This document shows positions 39,231-48,690 of a stretch of DNA of 64,000 nucleotides, in pieces. The translations under genes were made by a program, and so were the position numbers. Under the pieces are notes generated by a model. It worked only from the letters and a program-made list of their open reading frames with translations, ran no database searches and was not told where the DNA came from. The stretch spans positions 386,701 to 450,700 of the forward strand of contig JAQYWK010000004.1 of the NCBI GenBank assembly GCA_030145055.1, read 5' to 3'. Positions within the stretch are counted from its first letter, which is position 1, and each line of letters begins with the position of its first letter. The stretch is from Desulfovibrio sp. Its GTDB lineage: Bacteria > Desulfobacterota > Desulfovibrionia > Desulfovibrionales > Desulfovibrionaceae.

Positions 39231-39857
39231 ATGACAGTCAAATCCGAAAATGTCAAACTTTTCACTGAAAAAGCTGAACTAGTCTCGGCCGTAGTGTCAG
39301 AGGTTTCCTCGTTAGCTGAGGCCTATCAGTATACAATTGATCTTTGCGGTAAAAAAGAAGCGTGCAAGCTATTGGTTTCAGGGTGCGAAGAAGGTCTTTC
39401 CGATAAAGCCGACGCACTTTGCGAAACCAAAATTGGTAAAACAATTGCCGCTCCTTCCCTCAATAAAAAACAATTTTCAGCCCTTGAGAAACAGTGCGTA
39501 GATAATGGCTTTCAGCTTCTGAAAGACGGACTCCGCAAACACTTAGGTGGCATTGATATCGGATTTACTTTTGCCGATCACGGCATTGCAGAGACCGGAA
39601 CTATCGTACTTAACTCCCGCAGTGAAGAACTCAGAATAGCAACAATGATCAGCGAAGTTCACGTTGCTGTTCTTCCAAAATCAAAGATTGTCGCAGATTC
39701 GTATGCGTTAGAATCCTACATGGAAGAGTGCATGCGCAAGGCTGATTATACAGCATTTATTACCGGTCCAAGCCGTACTGCTGATATTGAGCGTGTTCTT
39801 GCCATCGGTGTACATGGACCGCTGGAACTTCACATTCTTCTTTTGGAGGACAAATAA
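39231..39857 (+). CDS. lutC: LUD-domain protein LutC
   Basis: A 208-residue LUD (lactate utilisation) domain protein, the LutC/YkgG type. Features are IDIGFTFADHGIAETGTIVLNS, where the GIAETGT signature is clear, and EVHVAVLPKSKIV. It belongs to the LutABC complex that oxidises L-lactate to pyruvate in many bacteria. GTGGAG serves as ribosome binding site. Its TAA shares one base with the ATG of the next gene, so the two are translationally coupled. The leader RNA candidate lies directly upstream. Confidence 0.9.
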   Translation: MTVKSENVKLFTEKAELVSAVVSEVSSLAEAYQYTIDLCGKKEACKLLVSGCEEGLSDKADALCETKIGKTIAAPSLNKKQFSALEKQCVDNGFQLLKDGLRKHLGGIDIGFTFADHGIAETGTIVLNSRSEELRIATMISEVHVAVLPKSKIVADSYALESYMEECMRKADYTAFITGPSRTADIERVLAIGVHGPLELHILLLEDK

Positions 39858-42013
39858 TGCAGGATGCTAAAAGTTTTAAAGAGTATAAAGGGCAAGTCAG
39901 AGAAGCTTTAGGTGACGAATTTCTACGGACTGCAATGGATAATTTCGCAATTGCCTACCGTACAAGCAGGGCAAATGCATTTAAAGACATTGATGATAAA
40001 GCTCTGATAAAAGATATTGCTGATGCAAAAGCATGTTCCACTGCGAATATGGACGAGCTCTACGCTCAGTTCAAAGAAGAAGCAGAAAAGAACGGCGCTG
40101 TTGTTCATCTAGCCGCAGATGCTCAAGAAGCTAACGAAATTATTGCTCGTATCGCAAAAGACGAGAATTGCACTAAAATTGTGAAGTCAAAATCAATGAC
40201 TGCTGAGGAAACCCTTCTAAATCACCACTTGGAAGCAGAGAACCTTGAAGTTGTCGAAACGGATCTAGGTGAGTGGATCATTCAGCTTCGTGATGAAGGT
40301 CCTAGCCACATGGTTATGCCTGCTATCCATCTTTCCCGCCATCAGGTAAGCGATACGTTCACTGATGCTACTGGCAAAAAGCAGGATGCTGATATTCAGA
40401 AGCTTGTTAAAGTTGCTCGTCGTGAACTTCGCCAAAAATTTACTGAAGCCGATATGGGTGTTTCCGGTTGTAACTTCGCAATAGCGGAGACTGGGACCAT
40501 TGGTATCGTAACTAACGAAGGTAACGCTAGACTCGTTACCACGTTGCCTAGAGTCCATGTTGCTCTTATGGGGCTTGATAAGCTTACACCAAAATTACAT
40601 GACGCTTTACGCGTTCTCAGAGCTTTACCTCGTAATGCTACCGGACAGGCGATTACTTCCTATGTTACTTGGATCACTGGGACTAACGAGTGCGCAGTGG
40701 CTGAGGGTGACAAGAAGAAAGTACATTTCGTATTTTTGGACAATGGAAGACGTGCTCTCGCGAAAGATCCGATGTTCTCTCAGGTGCTGCAATGCGTACG
40801 TTGCGGAGCATGTGCCAATGTCTGTCCTGTTTACCGCATGGTTGGTGGACACAAGATGGGCCATATTTATATCGGGGCTATCGGCCTCATTCTCACTTAC
40901 TTCTTTCATGGAACTGATAAGGCGAAGAACCTTGTACAGAACTGTATTAACTGCGGTGCCTGTAAAGAAATATGCGCCGGAGGAATAGATCTTCCCGGAC
41001 TTATTAAAGAGATTCATGCTAGAATTCAGGACGAGGAAGGGCATCCGCTTTCATCTGCTCTTCTCGGAAAAATGATGAAAAACCGCAAATTGTTCCACAA
41101 GTTCCTGCGCATCGCGAAATATGCTCAGAAACCTGTAGCAGGAAATGACGGTTTCCTTCGTCACCTCCCTATGATTTTTGCGCCTGACCATGATTTTAGA
41201 TCATTGCCAGTAGTTGCAGAAGTTCCATTTAGAGACATGTGGCCAAAAGTTAAGCCTGTAAAAATAGCTGACCCCAAATATAAAGTCGCGATTTTCTCCG
41301 GCTGTGTTCAGGATTTCGTATATCCGGAACAGTCCGTTGCAACAGTTGAAAGTATGCGTGGCAAGGGTGTTGAACTTGAGTACCCTATGGATCAGTCTTG
41401 TTGTGGACTTCCGCTTCAGATGATGGGCGAAAAAGTTGCAGGTCGTGACGTAGCCATTCAGAATATGGAAGCATTTGAAAAATCAGACTGCGAGTATATT
41501 TTGACCATGTGTGCATCCTGTGCATCGCATCTCAAACACAACTATCCTAAGATGCTCGGACATGATCCGAAGTACGCTATCCGCGTTCAGGAATTTGCAG
41601 ATAAGGTTATTGATTACAGCTCATTCATGAATGATGTTGTCGGAATTGATGAAGATGATTTCAGACAGACGAAGGGTGAGAAGGTTACCTATCACGCTCC
41701 TTGTCATCTTTGCAGAGGACTGGATGTTAAAGCTGCGCCTCGCGAATTGATGGTCAAGGCGGGACTCGAATATGTTGAATGTGCTGAAGAAGAGGTCTGT
41801 TGTGGATTTGGTGGAACTTACTCAGTAAAATTCCCCAAAATATCAGAACAGCTTCTTTCGAAGAAAATGGACAACGTAGAAGCGACCCGTGCAGATGTTC
41901 TTCTTACTGACTGCCCTGGTTGCGTAATGCAGCTTCGCGGCGGAGCTAATAAGAATGGTCTTGATTTAGAAGTAAAACACGTCGCAGAGCTTATAGCCGA
42001 GCGCAGAAAATAA
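39857..42013 (+). CDS. lutB: Fused LutB-LutA type lactate dehydrogenase iron-sulfur protein
   Basis: A 718-residue fusion. The N-terminal LUD domain (about 60-300) contains VSGCNFAIAETGTIGIVTNEGN. Two [4Fe-4S] motifs follow (CVRCGACANVCPVY near 313 and CINCGACKEICAGG near 365). The C-terminal third holds two CCG domains (CCGLPLQMMGE with CASCASH, and CCGFGGTYSVKF with CPGCVMQLRGG), equal to LutA. In Bacillus LutA and LutB are separate; fused forms are known in Desulfovibrio (DVU3033). Last gene of the operon, followed by a terminator-like hairpin. Confidence 0.9.
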   Translation: MQDAKSFKEYKGQVREALGDEFLRTAMDNFAIAYRTSRANAFKDIDDKALIKDIADAKACSTANMDELYAQFKEEAEKNGAVVHLAADAQEANEIIARIAKDENCTKIVKSKSMTAEETLLNHHLEAENLEVVETDLGEWIIQLRDEGPSHMVMPAIHLSRHQVSDTFTDATGKKQDADIQKLVKVARRELRQKFTEADMGVSGCNFAIAETGTIGIVTNEGNARLVTTLPRVHVALMGLDKLTPKLHDALRVLRALPRNATGQAITSYVTWITGTNECAVAEGDKKKVHFVFLDNGRRALAKDPMFSQVLQCVRCGACANVCPVYRMVGGHKMGHIYIGAIGLILTYFFHGTDKAKNLVQNCINCGACKEICAGGIDLPGLIKEIHARIQDEEGHPLSSALLGKMMKNRKLFHKFLRIAKYAQKPVAGNDGFLRHLPMIFAPDHDFRSLPVVAEVPFRDMWPKVKPVKIADPKYKVAIFSGCVQDFVYPEQSVATVESMRGKGVELEYPMDQSCCGLPLQMMGEKVAGRDVAIQNMEAFEKSDCEYILTMCASCASHLKHNYPKMLGHDPKYAIRVQEFADKVIDYSSFMNDVVGIDEDDFRQTKGEKVTYHAPCHLCRGLDVKAAPRELMVKAGLEYVECAEEEVCCGFGGTYSVKFPKISEQLLSKKMDNVEATRADVLLTDCPGCVMQLRGGANKNGLDLEVKHVAELIAERRK

Positions 42014-42020
42014 CTTTAGT

Positions 42021-42050
42021 TTCCCCGGCTGTCGCATGATAGCCGGGGAA
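42021..42050 (+). terminator. Hairpin ending the lactate operon
   Basis: Stem CCCCGGCT/AGCCGGGG (with inner TC/GA), followed by AAATCAATTTT, so a weak T-tract. It is probably an operon-end terminator or 3'-protecting hairpin. Confidence 0.6.
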
Positions 42051-42063
42051 ATCAATTTTCAAC

Positions 42064-42190
42064 AGAGCGGCATGAATAGACATTGCCTCCAAGACCGACT
42101 CCTTCACCTCGCAACTGAATAGTATCGGGTCTTCTGCCGCATAATCAAGGCTTTTCCATTCGCTCGCCCGGTGGGAAAGCCTTTTTTTAG
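42064..42190 (+). ncRNA. Candidate small RNA with intrinsic terminator
   Basis: A 127-nt stretch with no reading frame. CGGCA (near 42068) can pair with TGCCG (near 42135) to close a domain, and AAGACC/GGTCTT closes an inner arm whose loop is unpaired and C-rich (CTCCTTCACCTC), like anti-Shine-Dalgarno loops of regulatory RNAs. A 12-bp terminator stem AAGGCTTTTCC/GGGAAAGCCTT with seven T ends it (42147-42188). It could instead be a long untranslated tail of the lactate operon. Confidence 0.42.
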
Positions 42191-42292
42191 TTAATATCTT
42201 TATGGTGCGGAATTAAGACCGTGCGAATCAGAGAAAATATTGGTAAATTGTTGTTAATGAATTTATTATTTTTTAAAAATCAGGAGTTTTTA

Positions 42293-42595
42293 ATGATTAA
42301 GCATATTGTTATGTGGACACTGAAGGATGAGGCCGCAGGCGGCACCGGGGCTGAAAACGGTCTTAAAATGAAAGAAATTTTAGAAAAACTGTCTGGTAAA
42401 ATTGATGGGCTTATACATATTGAAGTAAGCGTAGAAATTTTTGAAGCAGTACCTGACTGTAATGTTGTTTTATACTCTGAATTTGAGACGAAACAGGATC
42501 TTGATTTTTATCAGGTTCACCCATTACACAAAGAATGTGGAACATTTATAAAGCAGATCGCAGCTTCAAGAAGTGCTGTTGATTATGTAATTTAA
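42293..42595 (+). CDS. Dabb (stress-responsive A/B barrel) domain protein
   Basis: A 100-residue protein of the dimeric alpha-beta barrel (Dabb) family, opening MIKHIVMWTLKDEA, where the strand and His are typical, and ending HPLHKECGTFIKQIAASRSAVDYVI. Family members are small, cytoplasmic and stress-induced or of unknown enzymatic role. The start at 42293 is set by CAGGAG; a longer frame from 42221 has no signal. It is monocistronic with a strong terminator. Confidence 0.88.
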   Translation: MIKHIVMWTLKDEAAGGTGAENGLKMKEILEKLSGKIDGLIHIEVSVEIFEAVPDCNVVLYSEFETKQDLDFYQVHPLHKECGTFIKQIAASRSAVDYVI

Positions 42596-42617
42596 AAGTT
42601 TTTTGTACTAGATTTAA

Positions 42618-42655
42618 GGCGTTGGTAGTTAATTAACTATCAACGCCTTTTTTTT
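42618..42655 (+). terminator. Terminator of Dabb gene
   Basis: Very long hairpin: GGCGTTGGTAGTTAA pairs with TTAACTATCAACGCC almost perfectly, then eight T. Confidence 0.92.
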
Positions 42656-43097
42656 GTTTTGTATTTGGTGTTTTCGAGAACAATTTGAAGATAATCATAA
42701 TGGAGTAAATGTACATCATGGTGAGCGCTTACTCGTGGTGTGTGGCAGCATCATTTTCAAGACTGTTAATATTACTATCCTGTGTAATCATGTTCTTTAG
42801 TAATCATCAAAAAGGTGTGTATTTTTTTTATTAGAGTCAAAAAAAATGTTGGTTTTCAAATAATGAAACAATTATAAATAGATTTTTAAAGTTGCAAGCG
42901 TATATAATTGTTTTTTTTAATGAAAATGTATTATTTAAAAGGTAGTTAAAATGTTTATCAAGTTTACCGTTTTTATATAAAATACTTTTAATAAACCTCT
43001 AAGTTGTGTATATTAAGGTCAGTATTCAGAGTTTGACGGATTGTCGATGTCCTCTGAGTCACTTTTTGTATTAATAATTTAGCAGGAGAGGGGTCCT
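42656..43097. other. AT-rich intergenic region before chemoreceptor gene
   Basis: About 440 bp of very AT-rich sequence with many T-runs. It presumably contains the promoter of the chemoreceptor gene; I cannot single out one promoter. No gene or clear repeat was seen. Confidence 0.5.
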
Positions 43098-44909
43098 ATG
43101 TTTAAAAATTTATCAATCGGATCCAGGTTTTTCTTTCTTTTAGCTCTTATGGTTGTTTTTTTAGTGGTTACCGGAGCTCTCTTCCTCGGCGCCATTAGAG
43201 ATATTACTGAGTACGGGGTAAACGAAACCCAGAAAGTGATGCTTACAGACCAGAAAGATAAAATCCTTGTCGCCACTAAGAGCATGGCTCTTTCGCTTGG
43301 TGAAGAATTGAAGGTTGTCAAAGGTGATGATGAAAGACTTGAATTCATACGCCATGCCTTAGATCCTATTAGGTATGAAGAAGATAATTCTGGTTACTTC
43401 TTTGTATATAAAGGGACTTTAAACATGGTTATGCCGCCTAATAAGTCTTTACAAGGTAAGGATCTTAAGGGTTTAAAAGACCAAAATGGTGTATTCGTTA
43501 TTCAGGAACTGGATAAGGTTGCGCACAGCGGCGGAGGCTATGTTGCTTACGATTTTGAAAAGCCTGGGGCTGGAATTCAGCCTAAGATTAGTTATGCTCA
43601 GATGATTCCTGGAACGAACTTATGGATAGGTACTGGCGTATACATTGATAATATTGATCGTGAAAAAGAGCGTATTGGCGGAGCTATGAATGCTAGCGCT
43701 AATGCCATTACCATGAAGATAGTACTGGGCGCGGGTGGAATATTCCTTATTTTTATCCTTCCGCTGAGTTTGTACTTGATCAAAACGATTGTAGCTCCAT
43801 TGCGCGAAGCAACTGAAGCAGCAACAGCAGTCGCAGAAGGTAATCTTGATGTCAGTCTTGATCCGCAAGGCAGAAATGAAATTTCGACCTTGCAGATGGC
43901 CCTTAACTCTATGGTTTCGACGCTTTCTGAAAATATTGAAAGTATTAAGGTTAAGAGCGATGAAGCTCAAGAGCAGACTCGAATTGCGAAGGCCGCAGCG
44001 GCTGAGGCTCAGGAAGCAACAAAGCGTGCTGAAGGAGCTAAGAAGGAAGGAATGTTAGCCGCAGCTGAAAAATTACAGAGTGTAATTGATCGAGTCTCAA
44101 CAATTACTGATGAAGTAACAAGCAGTGCCGATGAGATTCTAAGCGGTAGTGAATTCCAGAAGCAGCGAGTTACTGAAACCGCGACTGCAATGGAAGAAAT
44201 GAATGCAACTGTTCTTGAGGTTGCGCGAAACGCTTCCGAGACAAATGAAAGTTCTGAATTGTCCATGCAGAAGGCGAGTGAAGGTTCCAAAATGGTTCAG
44301 GAAACCGTTGATGCCATGACCGACATTCAGCAAAGGACCGCTGTTCTTAAAGAAACAATGGAGCAACTTGGCACACAGTCTGTCGAAATCGGAAATGTGC
44401 TTGGTGTCATTAATGATATTGCTGACCAGACAAACTTGCTCGCTCTCAATGCCGCAATCGAGGCTGCTAGAGCTGGTGAAGCCGGTAGAGGGTTTGCAGT
44501 TGTTGCCGATGAAGTCCGTAAGCTCGCAGAGAAGACCATTGGAGCAACAGAAGAAGTTGAAAGCAGTATTAATTCTATTCAGAAGCTTGCACGCGAAAAT
44601 GTTAAGGGTATGGATGCAACTGTTAGTGCAGTTGAAAAGGCCACGGACCTATCTCGCGAGTCTGGCCATATGTTGGGAGAAATCGTCGATTTAGCCAAAA
44701 ACTCAGCAGATCAGGTTCGCTCAATAGCAACGGCTGCCGAACAGCAGTCTGCGACATCGGAAGAGATTAACCGCAGTGTTGGTGAAATTGATTCGATGAC
44801 TGAAGAGAACTCTAAAAATAGTCAACGGGCATCTGAGGGGACTCAAAACTTGTCTGAAGAAGTTAAAATTCTGCTCGCGTTAGTTGAAGAACTGAAGCAA
44901 GGTGAATAA
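43098..44909 (+). CDS. Methyl-accepting chemotaxis protein with Cache sensor
   Basis: A 603-residue receptor. Membrane helix 1 (about 10-32) is followed by a periplasmic single-Cache domain of the sCache_2 type (about 40-195: [18 protein letters not shown]... [16 protein letters not shown]). Helix 2 (about 203-225), HAMP (about 226-280) and a long cytoplasmic coiled coil follow. The conserved hairpin tip is [38 protein letters not shown] (in part). There is no terminal CheR-binding pentapeptide. The ligand is probably a small organic acid (inference from Cache type). AGGAGAGGGG precedes the ATG. Confidence 0.93.
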   Translation: MFKNLSIGSRFFFLLALMVVFLVVTGALFLGAIRDITEYGVNETQKVMLTDQKDKILVATKSMALSLGEELKVVKGDDERLEFIRHALDPIRYEEDNSGYFFVYKGTLNMVMPPNKSLQGKDLKGLKDQNGVFVIQELDKVAHSGGGYVAYDFEKPGAGIQPKISYAQMIPGTNLWIGTGVYIDNIDREKERIGGAMNASANAITMKIVLGAGGIFLIFILPLSLYLIKTIVAPLREATEAATAVAEGNLDVSLDPQGRNEISTLQMALNSMVSTLSENIESIKVKSDEAQEQTRIAKAAAAEAQEATKRAEGAKKEGMLAAAEKLQSVIDRVSTITDEVTSSADEILSGSEFQKQRVTETATAMEEMNATVLEVARNASETNESSELSMQKASEGSKMVQETVDAMTDIQQRTAVLKETMEQLGTQSVEIGNVLGVINDIADQTNLLALNAAIEAARAGEAGRGFAVVADEVRKLAEKTIGATEEVESSINSIQKLARENVKGMDATVSAVEKATDLSRESGHMLGEIVDLAKNSADQVRSIATAAEQQSATSEEINRSVGEIDSMTEENSKNSQRASEGTQNLSEEVKILLALVEELKQGE

Positions 44910-44934
44910 AATGAATGTTAATTGATATGTAATA

Positions 44935-44966
44935 GGGCCTAGACCATTAGGTTTAGGCCCTTTTTT
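44935..44966 (+). terminator. Terminator of chemoreceptor gene
   Basis: Stem GGGCCTA/TAGGCCC with a 12-base loop and TTTTTT tail. Confidence 0.82.
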
Positions 44967-44999
44967 AGATTCATTAGATCATTTTAGGCCGGAGGGGCA

Positions 45000-45323
45000 G
45001 TGGGTTGTGAACAATTGGAGATAGCTCAAAGATACCTTACAGATCAGTTGGAATTAAATCCGACTGAGTTGGACGTATTTCTTAAAGAGGTTACAAGCTC
45101 TTTGCGAGGAATCATGGATAGACTTGATGAGGCTATTGATGAAGGTGATTTTGATGAGATAATAATCACTGCGCATACTCTTAAGGGCAGTCTTGGGAAT
45201 TTGGGGTTAGCAGAAATGAGTATGGTAGCAAAGAATATTGAACTCGGAGCACAAAGCCCCACTCCTGCTCATTTGGCTTGCTATTTCATGCGTCTGAAAA
45301 GAGAGCTTGCCTGTCTTTTATAA
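45000..45323 (+). CDS. Stand-alone histidine phosphotransfer (HPt) protein
   Basis: A 107-residue HPt domain. The phosphorylatable His59 is in IIITAHTLKGSLGNLGLAEMS, with the usual preceding acidic helix and following AKNIELGAQS. There are no other domains. The start is GTG at 45000 with GGAGG close upstream. HPt proteins relay phosphate between hybrid kinases and response regulators. The hybrid kinase at 22.7 kb has a receiver but no HPt, so a partnership is possible but unproven. It lies between a chemoreceptor terminator and a bidirectional terminator. Confidence 0.88.
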   Translation: MGCEQLEIAQRYLTDQLELNPTELDVFLKEVTSSLRGIMDRLDEAIDEGDFDEIIITAHTLKGSLGNLGLAEMSMVAKNIELGAQSPTPAHLACYFMRLKRELACLL

Positions 45324-45337
45324 AATTTAAAATAGAT

Positions 45338-45384
45338 CTAAGAAAGAAAGCCCGGAAGTAATCTTCCGGGCTTTCTTTCTTTAG
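45338..45384. terminator. Bidirectional terminator
   Basis: AAAGAAAGCCCGGAAG/CTTCCGGGCTTTCTTT with a 5-base loop, between the convergent HPt and hydrolase genes. Confidence 0.92.
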
Positions 45385-46343
45385 GTGTTTAAAAATCTGA
45401 CAGCTCGTCCTTCAGACCAGAGCTGTTTTTCTTGAGGCAAGTCGGTAAATCCCACATGGCCGCCATAGTTCGGGATTTGCAACGACAAATTGTTATTGTT
45501 TTGCGCTTCTATGATTGGATAGCATTCAGGAGAAAGGAAAGGGTCATCCTTTGCGCTTAAGATTAATGTTGGGACTTTGATCCTGTGTAGAAATTGTTTG
45601 CACGAGGCTTTTTCATAATAATCAAAAGCGTCTTTAAATCCGTGAATGGGCGCGGTGTACGCATTGTCGAATTCGATAAGATTTTTGAGGCCTGCCAATT
45701 TTTTAAGCGGAAAAAGTTCCGGGAATTGCATGCTCTTGGCTTTAACTTTTTTCTTAAGAGAATGTAAAAAATATTGATTGTATATTATATTGGATGGCTT
45801 ACATAGCTGTTTGGCAGAAGACGTAAGGTCGCAGGGGACGGAAATTCCGATGCCCCTTATGACTTCGGATGGAACCATTTCAGGTGTTTCCCCTAAATAT
45901 TTCATAACTTGATTGCCACCAACGCTAAACCCTATAAGGGCTGCGTCCTCATATATTCCATGTTTAAGTCCGTATTCGAGGACTGTGTGGATATCTTCTG
46001 TTTGCCCGCTATGATACATTTGCGGTTTTTTGTTCATGACATTACCGCAGCCTCTAAAATTGTAAGTAATGCAATCCCATCCCGAAAGAACCATGGCTCG
46101 AGCCATGCCAAGCATGTAGTGTCTTCGTGAGTTTCCTTCGAGTCCATGAACAATTACAGCGAGTCTTGTGCTCCCAGCTAAGTGCCAGTCAATATCTAGA
46201 AAATCACCGTCAGGGGTGTCTATTTTTCTTCTGATGACAGGTGGAAGAGAAACTTTTCTGAAAAGTCGTGGAAAGATGGTCTGAAGGTGACCGGATTGGA
46301 GGGGGAACTTTGGTTTAAATGGCGGTGGCTGCAATAAGGGCAT
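45381..46343 (-). CDS. YheT-type alpha/beta hydrolase
   Basis: A 320-residue hydrolase of the YheT/ABHD1-3 group. Family features are SGHLQTIFPRLFR at the N-terminus, VHGLEGNSRRHYMLGMARAM, YNFRGCGN (oxyanion region), nucleophile Ser in IGFSVGGNQVMKYLG, an Asp in LSAKDDPFLSPE and the catalytic His in NYGGHVGF. Substrates are probably esters or lipids. There is no signal peptide, so it is cytoplasmic. It is monocistronic. Confidence 0.9.
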   Translation of the reverse strand: MPLLQPPPFKPKFPLQSGHLQTIFPRLFRKVSLPPVIRRKIDTPDGDFLDIDWHLAGSTRLAVIVHGLEGNSRRHYMLGMARAMVLSGWDCITYNFRGCGNVMNKKPQMYHSGQTEDIHTVLEYGLKHGIYEDAALIGFSVGGNQVMKYLGETPEMVPSEVIRGIGISVPCDLTSSAKQLCKPSNIIYNQYFLHSLKKKVKAKSMQFPELFPLKKLAGLKNLIEFDNAYTAPIHGFKDAFDYYEKASCKQFLHRIKVPTLILSAKDDPFLSPECYPIIEAQNNNNLSLQIPNYGGHVGFTDLPQEKQLWSEGRAVRFLNT

Positions 46344-46482
46344 TTGGTAAGAATATCCGTCCTTTGGTTTACGTCTTTGAAACCAGATTGTGATTTATGA
46401 ATGAAAATAGGGGTGAACCGATTCAATTAAAGATATACTGAGTCTTGGCTTGTGTCAAAAGCAGACGTGAACCTTTATTCGA

Positions 46483-47040
46483 TTATTGTAACAAAAGCTT
46501 AAGCCCGATCATAATCAGAACAATTCCGCCTACCAGCTCGGCTATGTGGCTGTAACGTGATGCTGCGGAGAATTTTCTGCCGATCTGAATTCCGATAGCT
46601 GTTAGTACGAAAGCTGTGATCCCTATCAAAATTGACGGCATGACTATTGGGTAGTCCAGAATGGAAAAGGAGAGGCCCACAGCAAGCGCATCAAGGCTGG
46701 TGGCAACTGACAAAAATATAAGTGAAAATCCGACTGTAGGATCTTTATCAACTTCACATGAGTCGTCTTTCTGGAAAGATTCATACATCATTTTACCACC
46801 GACAAATGCGAGCAATACGAATGAAATCCACGGGGCGTAAACCTCGACCATGGATTTTACAGTAAGGCCAGCCCCCCAGCCTAAAAGTGGCATTACTCCT
46901 TGAAAAAGGCCAAAGCTGAGCGCAAGCCTGAAAGTCTGACGTCCTGTAACTTTAGACATACAGAGGCCGCAGGCAACAGCGATAGTGAAGGCGTCCATTG
47001 CAAGGGCTACGGATATTATTATTATTTCGTATAAGGGCAT
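46483..47040 (-). CDS. mntP: Manganese efflux pump MntP
   Basis: A 185-residue membrane protein of the MntP/YebN (DUF204) family with six helices in two repeats. Conserved acidic residues lie in ALAMDAFTIAVACG (helix 1) and SVATSLDALAVGLSFS (mid-protein). It exports Mn(II) to prevent manganese poisoning. No yybP-ykoY riboswitch was found in the leader. It is separated from glyA by the glyA terminator. Confidence 0.92.
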   Translation of the reverse strand: MPLYEIIIISVALAMDAFTIAVACGLCMSKVTGRQTFRLALSFGLFQGVMPLLGWGAGLTVKSMVEVYAPWISFVLLAFVGGKMMYESFQKDDSCEVDKDPTVGFSLIFLSVATSLDALAVGLSFSILDYPIVMPSILIGITAFVLTAIGIQIGRKFSAASRYSHIAELVGGIVLIMIGLKLLLQ

Positions 47041-47160
47041 AGGGGAGATTCTTGTCCGATCAAATTTATAAAGGTTTTGTGAGCAGCAAAATACCTACAT
47101 AGGAACTTGAAACTTGTTAAGTAAAACTTTGGCTAAAAATATGGTGTGGGTAAACTATTT

Positions 47161-47205
47161 AAAAAATAGTGCCGGAAACTCAAATAATTAATTTGAGTTT
47201 CCGGC
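47161..47205 (-). terminator. Terminator of glyA
   Basis: Perfect stem GCCGGAAACTCAAAT/ATTTGAGTTTCCGGC with a short loop; on the minus strand it is followed by a T-rich run. Confidence 0.9.
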
Positions 47206-47223
47206 AACAAATGAAGCGTTTAT

Positions 47224-48480
47224 TTATAGTCCTGGAACAGGAAAAGAGGAACAGAAAGATTCAATTTCACTTCTAGTCTGTTTCGCCAATTCCAGATCAT
47301 TTGGATTTTTAAGGGTCTTAACCATCCATCCCGCGAGTTTGATCATATCGTCTTCTTTCATGCCGCGAGTCGTGGCGGCAGGAGTTCCGATTCTAATTCC
47401 ACTCGGTTTAAGTGGTGGATTAGGATCATCAGGAATTATCTGCTTGTTGGTTGTTATTGATACTGAATCAAGAACCTCCTCTGCAAGCTTACCGTCTATT
47501 CCAAAACTTTTCTCGGTATCAATAACCATCATGTGGTTATCAGTTCCACCAGTGACAAGGCTCGCGCCGGACTTCGTTAATTCAGTTGCAAGCGTTTTAG
47601 CGTTGGTGAGAACTTGTAGCCCGTATTTGTGAAAGTCCTGTTCTGCGGCCTTTTTCAGGGTGATTGCTATACCCGCAATGGTATTCATGTGCGGTCCTCC
47701 TTGGAGGCCTGGGAATACCGCTTTGTCGATTCGGGCAGCATATTCTTTTTTGCATAGAATGATTCCGCCGCGTGGACCTCTTAGGGACTTATGGGAAGTT
47801 GTCGTTACAATATCGAATCCGAAATCAAACGGATTGCGCATAACATTTCCTGCGACAAGTCCTCCATAATGCGAGGCGTCAGTCATTGTTATAGCGCCAA
47901 CTTCGTCGGCAATTTTTTTGAAAGATGTATAGTCCAGGTCGCGTGGGTAGGAAGTGTATCCACAAAGAATCATCTTCGGCTTATGTTCGAGCGCTGTTTT
48001 GCGAAGCTCATCAAAGTCGATGGAACCGTCAATAGGATTTGTTTTGTAACGGATGAAGTTGAATAGCTTACCCATAAATGAGACTGGTGCGCCGTGCGTC
48101 AGGTGTCCACCATGAGAAAGATCCATCGCTAGAATAGTATCGCCGGGTTCAAGTAAACCGAGATATACGGCTTGATTCATAGGAGATCCTGAAAGAGGCT
48201 GAACATTCGCGTGTTCGCAACGGAAAACCTCTTTTGCCCGTTCTCTGGCGATATCTTCGATGGTGTCAGTAAATTCCTGACCTCCGTAGTAACGTCTACC
48301 TGGATAACCTTCGGAATATTTGTTGGTAAACACGCTACCTAATGCACAGAGGACTTCTGGATAGGTATAGTTCTCGGATGGGATAAGTTCGATGCCGGCT
48401 TGTTGCCGACGCTCTTCACCCTCAAGGGCTGCAAAAATGTTTGAGTCTGATTTTTTGAGAAGATCGCGATAAGAATTCAT
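47224..48480 (-). CDS. glyA: Serine hydroxymethyltransferase
   Basis: A 418-residue PLP enzyme converting serine and tetrahydrofolate to glycine and 5,10-methylene-THF. Signatures are IELIPSENYTYPEVL, NKYSEGYPGRRYYGG, MDLSHGGHLTHG and TTTSHKSLRGPRGGII, where the Lys forms the Schiff base. The GIRIGTPAATTRG motif is near the C-terminus. The start at 48480 (MNSYRD) is chosen with AGGAG five bases upstream; an in-frame GTG two codons earlier overlaps that site. It is controlled by a ZTP riboswitch in its leader. Confidence 0.96.
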   Translation of the reverse strand: MNSYRDLLKKSDSNIFAALEGEERRQQAGIELIPSENYTYPEVLCALGSVFTNKYSEGYPGRRYYGGQEFTDTIEDIARERAKEVFRCEHANVQPLSGSPMNQAVYLGLLEPGDTILAMDLSHGGHLTHGAPVSFMGKLFNFIRYKTNPIDGSIDFDELRKTALEHKPKMILCGYTSYPRDLDYTSFKKIADEVGAITMTDASHYGGLVAGNVMRNPFDFGFDIVTTTSHKSLRGPRGGIILCKKEYAARIDKAVFPGLQGGPHMNTIAGIAITLKKAAEQDFHKYGLQVLTNAKTLATELTKSGASLVTGGTDNHMMVIDTEKSFGIDGKLAEEVLDSVSITTNKQIIPDDPNPPLKPSGIRIGTPAATTRGMKEDDMIKLAGWMVKTLKNPNDLELAKQTRSEIESFCSSFPVPGL

Positions 48481-48520
48481 GGGCACTCCTTTGTTTGTTT
48501 CCTTGTTAAAGGAAAAGGAT

Positions 48521-48610
48521 GCACGTCGTGTGACGTGGCCCAGGCGAGCGGCAAAAACTAGTTCCGTGTTTCCTCGTGGTTTATTCCACTTAAGATCGCC
48601 AGTTACACGG
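48521..48610 (-). promoter_or_regulatory. ZTP (pfl) riboswitch of glyA
   Basis: On the minus strand the 5' part is closed by CCGTGT/ACACGG and contains AACTGGCG, the hairpin AGTGG-AATAA-ACCAC and GAGGAAAC. A linker leads to the 3' pseudoknot domain GCCGCTCGCCTGGGC. This is the conserved pfl/ZTP layout, including the hallmark CGCCTGGGC. A hairpin CACGTC/GACGTG and AAGGAA/TTCCTT structures lie between it and the glyA start as expression platform. ZTP signals shortage of 10-formyl-THF and turns glyA on. Confidence 0.88.
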
Positions 48611-48690
48611 AGTATGTATAAATAGCAGGCCTAAAAACTAGCAATAGAATTTAAATCTGTAAACTAATTTATTAAGCCTGCTAAAATTTA

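Noticed and set aside
47041-47160. Manganese (yybP-ykoY) riboswitch before mntP
   Set aside because: The conserved loop sequences of that class were looked for and not found.
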